From an uncultured Oscillospiraceae bacterium (GTDB lineage: Bacteria; Bacillota; Clostridia; Oscillospirales; Oscillospiraceae), in contig CAKTHQ010000060.1 of NCBI GenBank assembly GCA_934565415.1, positions 1 through 9,989 of the forward strand: DNA of 9,989 nt, given 5' to 3'. Each line of letters starts with the position of its first letter. The first letter of the stretch is position 1. Positions 6,522 through 9,989 of the stretch are shown here, in pieces. The position numbers were made by a program, and so were the translations under genes. The notes below the pieces were generated by a model that was not told the DNA's origin, made no database searches, and was given only the letters and a program-made list of their open reading frames with translations.

Positions 6522-6535
6522 GCGAATCGCTTCGC
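6522..6535 (-). other. Small hairpin in the mrp leader
   Basis: GCGAA and TTCGC (5 bp, 4-nt loop) form a dyad 5 nt before the mrp ribosome binding site (AAGGAG, 6516-6511). An alternative pairing of CTGCG with CGCAG spans a larger part of the leader. On the plus strand the same hairpin is followed by TTTTTTTC and looks terminator-like, but no plus-strand gene lies upstream. Any regulatory role is speculative. Confidence 0.3.
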
Positions 6536-6554
6536 TTTTTTTCACGCAGAAACC

Positions 6555-6583
6555 ATTATATGCCGGAAAACGGAAACTGTCAA
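6555..6583 (-). promoter_or_regulatory. Full-consensus sigma-70/sigma-A promoter of mrp
   Basis: On the minus strand TTGACA (6583-6578) and TATAAT (6560-6555) match consensus perfectly, with the optimal 17-nt spacer. Transcription should start near 6548, about 45 nt before the mrp ATG. The -35 begins 12 nt after the ABC-F stop codon. No terminator separates the two genes, so mrp may be transcribed both from here and by read-through. Confidence 0.9.
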
Positions 6584-6594
6584 CCTTTCGGCGA

Positions 6595-8469
6595 TTATTC
6601 CAGCTCGCTGCTGGCCTGCTCCCACTGCTCCATCAGGTCCATAAGCACTTCCTCCGCTCCTTCCTTCTCCCCCAGGAGCCTTGTCAGCTCCTGGTAATCG
6701 GCAGCGGCGGCTTCTATTTTCGCATCCAGGTCTGCCACCAGCTTTTCCTGCTTATCGATTTCCCGTTCCAGGCGACGGACGGTCTTCTCTGCATCCTTGG
6801 TACCGCCGGACTTGGGGCGCTCCTTTTTGACCTTGGGGGCCGCCGCAGGAAGCACCTTGGCCGCGGCCTCGTGCTCCAGAATGGAGCGGTATTTCTTGTA
6901 GCCACAGCGGAAATCCCGGATGGTACCGTCCTCCAGCAGCCAGATCCGTTCGGCAAACTTTTCGATAAAGTACCGGTCGTGGGAGACAAACAGCAGCACG
7001 CCCTCAAATTCCTCGATAGCCGCCTCCACCCATTCCCTGGAGGCAATGTCCAGGTGGTTCGTGGGCTCGTCCAGGATCAGAAGGTTAATTTTCTCATCCA
7101 TCAGCATACACAGCCTTAGCCGGGATTGCTCGCCGCCGGACAGGGTGCCTACGGTTTTGAATACATCCTCCCCCTGGAAGAGGAAGGCACCCAGCCGGTC
7201 CCGGGCCTGCTGGGGGGACAGATTCTTTTCGTAGAGCATGGTATCGTACAGGCTCCGCTCCGGGTGGTCAAAATGGATGATCTGGGGCAGGTACCCCCAA
7301 TTTACCGTAGGACCAAACTGAATTTTTCCCTCGCAGTCCTCTTCGCCCAGGAGGCACTTGATAAAAGTGGATTTTCCGGTACCGTTGTCCCCCAGCAGGG
7401 CAATGCGCTCGCCGCCTTCTACCAGCAGGTCCACATTTGAAAAGAGGGTCCGGTCCCCAAAGGACTTGGAGACATTTTTCATTTTGAAAACCACATCGCC
7501 GGAAAAGTCCTTTTCCCCAAAGGAGGCCTTCATGGTCTTCTCTCCTTTGGGCCGCTCTGTTTTTTGAATCCGCTCCATCCGGTGCTGGATGGACATGGCC
7601 CGACGGTACAGGGTCCGATTGTTGATGCCCCAGCCTTTCATCCGCTCCACCGTGTAGCCCAGCTGCTTGAGCTTGGCCTGCTCCTGCTCGTACTGCTTCA
7701 GCTGCAAATCGAAGCGGGCCTGCTTTTCTTCCATATAGAAGGAATAATTGCCGGTATAAAATTCCGCGTGGCCGTCGGTGATTTCAATCACCCGCTGGGC
7801 AATCTGGTCGATAAAATACCGGTCGTGGGAAATGGCCAGCACTGTGCCCTTAAAGGTCTTGATATAATTTTCCAGCCACTCCACACTGTTCAGGTCCAGG
7901 TGGTTGGTAGGCTCATCCAGAAGGAGGATGTCCGTCTTTTCCAGCAGGAGCCGGGCCAGGTTGATGCGGGTCTTCTCTCCGCCGGACAGGCTGTCAAAAA
8001 GCTGGGGCCGCTGCTGCTGATGGATCCCCAGGCCGTTGCAGATTTTGTCCACTTCCACATCCATATCATAGCCGCCTCCGGCCTGAAACCGGGCGACCAG
8101 GGCATCATAAGCCTTCAGCTGCTCGGAGGTAGCCCCCTTCTCCATCTGGGCTTCCAGGGCTTCCATTTTCTTCTTGGCGCTTAATGTGTCCCGGAAGGCA
8201 GACCGCAGCACATCCTCTACGGTATACCCCAGGGGAAAATGGGGAATCTGGGAAATCATGCCCAGCTTTTTGTTGGGATTTACATATACTTCTCCCCCGT
8301 CGTAATCCATTTCCCCGGTAATGATTTTAAAGAGCGTGGTCTTCCCGCAGCCGTTCCGGCCCAGGATGGCCACCCGTTCCCCTTCCTGAATTTCAAAAGA
8401 AAGGCCCTGCAATAAGTTTTCCCCGATGACGAAGAATTTATTGAGGTCTTTTACGGATATATCTACCAT
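6595..8469 (-). CDS. ABC-F family ATPase (ribosome-associated, YdiF/Uup-like)
   Basis: This 624-residue protein has two ABC domains and no membrane segments, which defines ABC-F. Members bind the ribosomal E site and act on stalled or antibiotic-bound ribosomes. Domain 1 has Walker A GRNGCGKTT (37-45), signature LSGGEKTR (161-168), Walker B ILLLDEP (181-187) and SHDRYF (214-219). The inter-domain linker, which contacts P-site tRNA in this family, spans about 242-325 and contains GWGINNRTLYRRAM. Domain 2 has GDNGTGKST (360-368), LSGGEQSR (443-450), LLILDEP (463-469) and SHDRYF (496-501). A basic stretch and a predicted coiled coil (about 556-624) end the protein, as in YdiF and Uup. All catalytic motifs are intact. 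GAGG lies 7 nt before the ATG. The setting is housekeeping, with no leader peptide upstream, so I see no evidence for a resistance role. Confidence 0.92.
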   Translation of the reverse strand: MVDISVKDLNKFFVIGENLLQGLSFEIQEGERVAILGRNGCGKTTLFKIITGEMDYDGGEVYVNPNKKLGMISQIPHFPLGYTVEDVLRSAFRDTLSAKKKMEALEAQMEKGATSEQLKAYDALVARFQAGGGYDMDVEVDKICNGLGIHQQQRPQLFDSLSGGEKTRINLARLLLEKTDILLLDEPTNHLDLNSVEWLENYIKTFKGTVLAISHDRYFIDQIAQRVIEITDGHAEFYTGNYSFYMEEKQARFDLQLKQYEQEQAKLKQLGYTVERMKGWGINNRTLYRRAMSIQHRMERIQKTERPKGEKTMKASFGEKDFSGDVVFKMKNVSKSFGDRTLFSNVDLLVEGGERIALLGDNGTGKSTFIKCLLGEEDCEGKIQFGPTVNWGYLPQIIHFDHPERSLYDTMLYEKNLSPQQARDRLGAFLFQGEDVFKTVGTLSGGEQSRLRLCMLMDEKINLLILDEPTNHLDIASREWVEAAIEEFEGVLLFVSHDRYFIEKFAERIWLLEDGTIRDFRCGYKKYRSILEHEAAAKVLPAAAPKVKKERPKSGGTKDAEKTVRRLEREIDKQEKLVADLDAKIEAAAADYQELTRLLGEKEGAEEVLMDLMEQWEQASSELE

Positions 8470-8500
8470 GTTTATTCCTCTAACATCTGTAATCGTAAGA

Positions 8501-8515
8501 GCGGCTGCCAGCCGC
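8501..8515 (-). other. Short GC-rich hairpin between rnmV and the ABC-F gene
   Basis: GCGGCT and AGCCGC (6 bp) enclose a 3-nt loop directly after the rnmV stop codon. On the minus strand the sequence after the stem is TCTTACG, not a T run, so it is not a good terminator. It may stabilise or separate the messages, or be one copy of a short dispersed GC-rich palindromic repeat. Only this copy was noticed in the window. Confidence 0.4.
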
Positions 8516-8517
8516 CC

Positions 8518-9096
8518 CTACCGGAGCATTTCTTCCATCTCTTCCCTGCTGTACAGCAGGTTCACCGCCTGCAATAGGGCGTTGGCGCTCATATGCTCCG
8601 GCAAGTCCAGCTTTTTTAACAATGCCGCCCGTTTGGCGCTGCTGTCCGGGCCGCCGGAGAGGCCCCACTGCATAAAGTCCTGCTTGGTGATGCTGCCTTT
8701 GGGGGACACGCTCTCCCCCTCGATAGTGGCCCCGGCCTGGCGGAGGGCTTCCAGAAGCACCTCGGGAGTCATTCCCTCGACCCCCAGCTTTCCCTCTTTT
8801 CCCGGGGCCGCCTTCCGCTTCTCCTTGCCCTGTACATCAGGGATATAGGCGTGCTTTAAATACTGAGCGGGTATTGCGCTTTTGATGTGATTGCGAATCA
8901 CAAAGCCCGCACCATCGGAGTCCGTCAAAACGATGAGTCCCCGCTTTTCCGCCACCCGGCGCAAAAGCGAAAGACGCTGTTTGTCTTTAAATATACCAAA
9001 GCCGGAGGTCTCAAAAACAGGTGCCTCTACAATCTGGCGGAGGGTATTGCTGTCGTAGCGGCCCTCAACCAATATTGCCTCCCGAATTTTAACCAT
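8518..9096 (-). CDS. rnmV: Ribonuclease M5 (5S rRNA maturation, TOPRIM domain)
   Basis: This 192-residue protein matches RNase M5 (about 180-190 in Bacillus), which cuts the 5S rRNA precursor at both ends together with ribosomal protein L18. The TOPRIM domain spans about 5-90, with the catalytic Glu in ILVEGRYD (E11) and the DxD pair in LTDSDGAG (D59, D61). FGIFKDKQR (33-41) is also typical. The C-terminal part from about 107 (EGMTPEVLLEAL, then ITKQDFMQWGLSGG) corresponds to DUF4093. The ATG overlaps the holA stop by 8 bp (ATGGTTAA) with GGGAGG 9 nt upstream, so the two genes are coupled. In Bacillus rnmV sits beside ksgA, so this placement after holA is different. The family is also related to other small TOPRIM proteins, but the DUF4093 part makes M5 the best call. 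Confidence 0.88.
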   Translation of the reverse strand: MVKIREAILVEGRYDSNTLRQIVEAPVFETSGFGIFKDKQRLSLLRRVAEKRGLIVLTDSDGAGFVIRNHIKSAIPAQYLKHAYIPDVQGKEKRKAAPGKEGKLGVEGMTPEVLLEALRQAGATIEGESVSPKGSITKQDFMQWGLSGGPDSSAKRAALLKKLDLPEHMSANALLQAVNLLYSREEMEEMLR

Positions 9097-9989
9097 TGCC
9101 TGCTGCCTCCCGTGCCAGATCCAAAATCAGCAGCTCCAGAAGCCGCTGGCCGTCGTCGTAGGAGGTTTTCAGCTTATAGTCCGTTTCCAATATCAGGCTG
9201 GCCGCCTTTTTGCAGAATTCGGGCGAAAACCGCTTGGCCGCCTCCATGGTCTTCCGGGCAGGATAGTCCGGCAGGCCGCAGAGCTTTTGCAGATCGGAGC
9301 TGGTCTTCCGGTTGTCCAGCAGCGTTCTGGCCGTGCCCAGCCGCCGGAAGTGGGCGCCGATGGCGCCCAAAATGGCAATAGGCTCCTGCTGCATTTTTAG
9401 AAGCTGCTGCAATTTTAAAAGAGCCTCATCGTATTTCCCGGCGCTCATCAGGTCCGTCATCTGGAATACCACCGCATCCAGCACCGGCTCCGTCACCGCG
9501 TCAATATCTGCCTTACAGATGGTATCTGCGCCCGAGTAGGCGGAAATTTTTTCAATTTCCCCCAAAAGCGATGTCATAGTGCCGTCGGTGATGTCGATAA
9601 GATACATACACAGGTCCGTGGAAATTTTTTTCCCGCGGCTGCCGAATCCCCGGGTCAGCCAATCCACCAGGTGCCGCTGGTCCTGCTTGGCAAACTCCAC
9701 CAGGGACCCTTGCCTGTCCACGGCCTCCCAGAGCTTTTTCATCCGCTTATCCGGCTTCCAAACCACATTGGGGTAGACAAAAATTACGGTACAGTAGTCC
9801 GGAATGTCCCCCAGAATGGCCGCCGCCCGGTCCCGGTCCCCTTCCGTCAGCTTAAAGGGATCCACATCGTCTACCTGGACCAAGGTATGCTCCGCCATCA
9901 TAGGCAGGCCCTCCACCGCCTCTCCAAAAGCGGTCAGGTCAAAGGTCTCCGTATTGAACCGATGGTAGTTAAAGGACTCCGTCAGCTCG
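9089..9989 (-). CDS. holA: DNA polymerase III delta subunit, 5' part cut by the window edge
   Basis: The open frame runs through the right edge of the window: 24 further codons precede the internal GTG at 9916, including FNYHRFNTETFDL, and join smoothly to EGLPMMAEHTLVQVDD. HolA is the clamp-loader subunit that opens the beta sliding clamp at primed sites. About 300 residues are visible. Typical family features are the LPMMAEHTLV stretch, the following DIPDYCTVIFVYP, LLGEIEKISAYSG, and the C-terminal collar region with LLQLQQ-like helices and YDEALLKLQQLLK. The N-terminal 30-45 residues of a normal 330-350-residue HolA lie outside the window. The stop overlaps the rnmV start. Confidence in identity is high; the true start is not visible. 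Confidence 0.9.
   Translation of the reverse strand, partial: ELTESFNYHRFNTETFDLTAFGEAVEGLPMMAEHTLVQVDDVDPFKLTEGDRDRAAAILGDIPDYCTVIFVYPNVVWKPDKRMKKLWEAVDRQGSLVEFAKQDQRHLVDWLTRGFGSRGKKISTDLCMYLIDITDGTMTSLLGEIEKISAYSGADTICKADIDAVTEPVLDAVVFQMTDLMSAGKYDEALLKLQQLLKMQQEPIAILGAIGAHFRRLGTARTLLDNRKTSSDLQKLCGLPDYPARKTMEAAKRFSPEFCKKAASLILETDYKLKTSYDDGQRLLELLILDLAREAAGNG

Noticed and set aside
6522..6535. Plus-strand intrinsic terminator (hairpin followed by seven T)
   Set aside because: The stem is only 5 bp and no plus-strand gene lies upstream; more simply it is part of the mrp leader.
5831..6697. A 288-codon plus-strand open frame opposite mrp
   Set aside because: It is an H/G-rich antisense shadow running across the mrp promoter; the minus-strand Mrp has all catalytic motifs.
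6595..8469. Antibiotic-resistance ABC-F with an attenuating leader peptide
   Set aside because: Only 48 nt separate it from rnmV, with no leader ORF or terminator. The C-terminal coiled coil and housekeeping neighbours fit a YdiF/Uup-like factor.
1..9989. CRISPR array, insertion sequence, phage or toxin-antitoxin genes
   Set aside because: No spaced direct repeats, no transposase or integrase motifs, no terminal inverted repeats, and no small ORF pairs outside the confident genes were seen.

Overview
The window looks like chromosomal DNA from a GC-rich, low-oxygen Firmicute, most likely a clostridial relative of the Oscillospiraceae/Ruminococcaceae. This is inferred from protein style, strong AGGAGG-type ribosome binding sites, the holA and RNase M5 (TOPRIM + DUF4093) genes, and an anaerobe-type Mrp ATPase with an N-terminal Cys cluster. 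No rRNA, tRNA, CRISPR, insertion sequence or phage gene was seen. Nearly all of the sequence is explained by nine genes, eight on the minus strand and one on the plus strand.

Left part (about 1-4700): a compact citrate-fermentation locus. Reading on the minus strand it runs citD (acyl carrier protein), citE (beta subunit), citF (alpha subunit), then a CitMHS-family citrate/cation symporter. citD/citE and citE/citF overlap by ATGA, so the three lyase subunits are probably translationally coupled. A small hairpin with a short T run separates citF from the transporter. A structured untranslated stretch and a good intrinsic terminator (72-97) close the operon. The maturation genes citC, citX and citG are not in the window and nothing resembling oxaloacetate decarboxylase is present. 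The expected function is import of citrate (probably as a metal complex) and cleavage to acetate and oxaloacetate.

Centre (4483-5670): an AT-rich divergent intergenic region, then a LysR-type regulator on the plus strand. The regulator has a full-consensus promoter (TTGACA-16-TATAAT). The cit operon has only a weak candidate promoter, with AT-rich dyads between the two. This layout suggests the LysR protein controls the cit operon. A perfect 10-bp hairpin at 5647-5670 lies between lysR and the convergent mrp gene.

Right part (5678-9989): housekeeping genes, all minus strand: holA (DNA polymerase III delta, cut by the window edge), rnmV (RNase M5), an ABC-F ATPase with a C-terminal coiled coil, and mrp/apbC (Fe-S carrier P-loop ATPase). 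holA and rnmV overlap by 8 bp. mrp has its own full-consensus promoter (TTGACA-17-TATAAT) starting 12 nt beyond the ABC-F stop codon.

I did not find a convincing undescribed system. The points most worth checking are the pared-down cit operon with its LysR regulator, an altered motif in the CitMHS transporter, the structured 3' region of the cit transcript, and a possible Spo0A box at the left edge.
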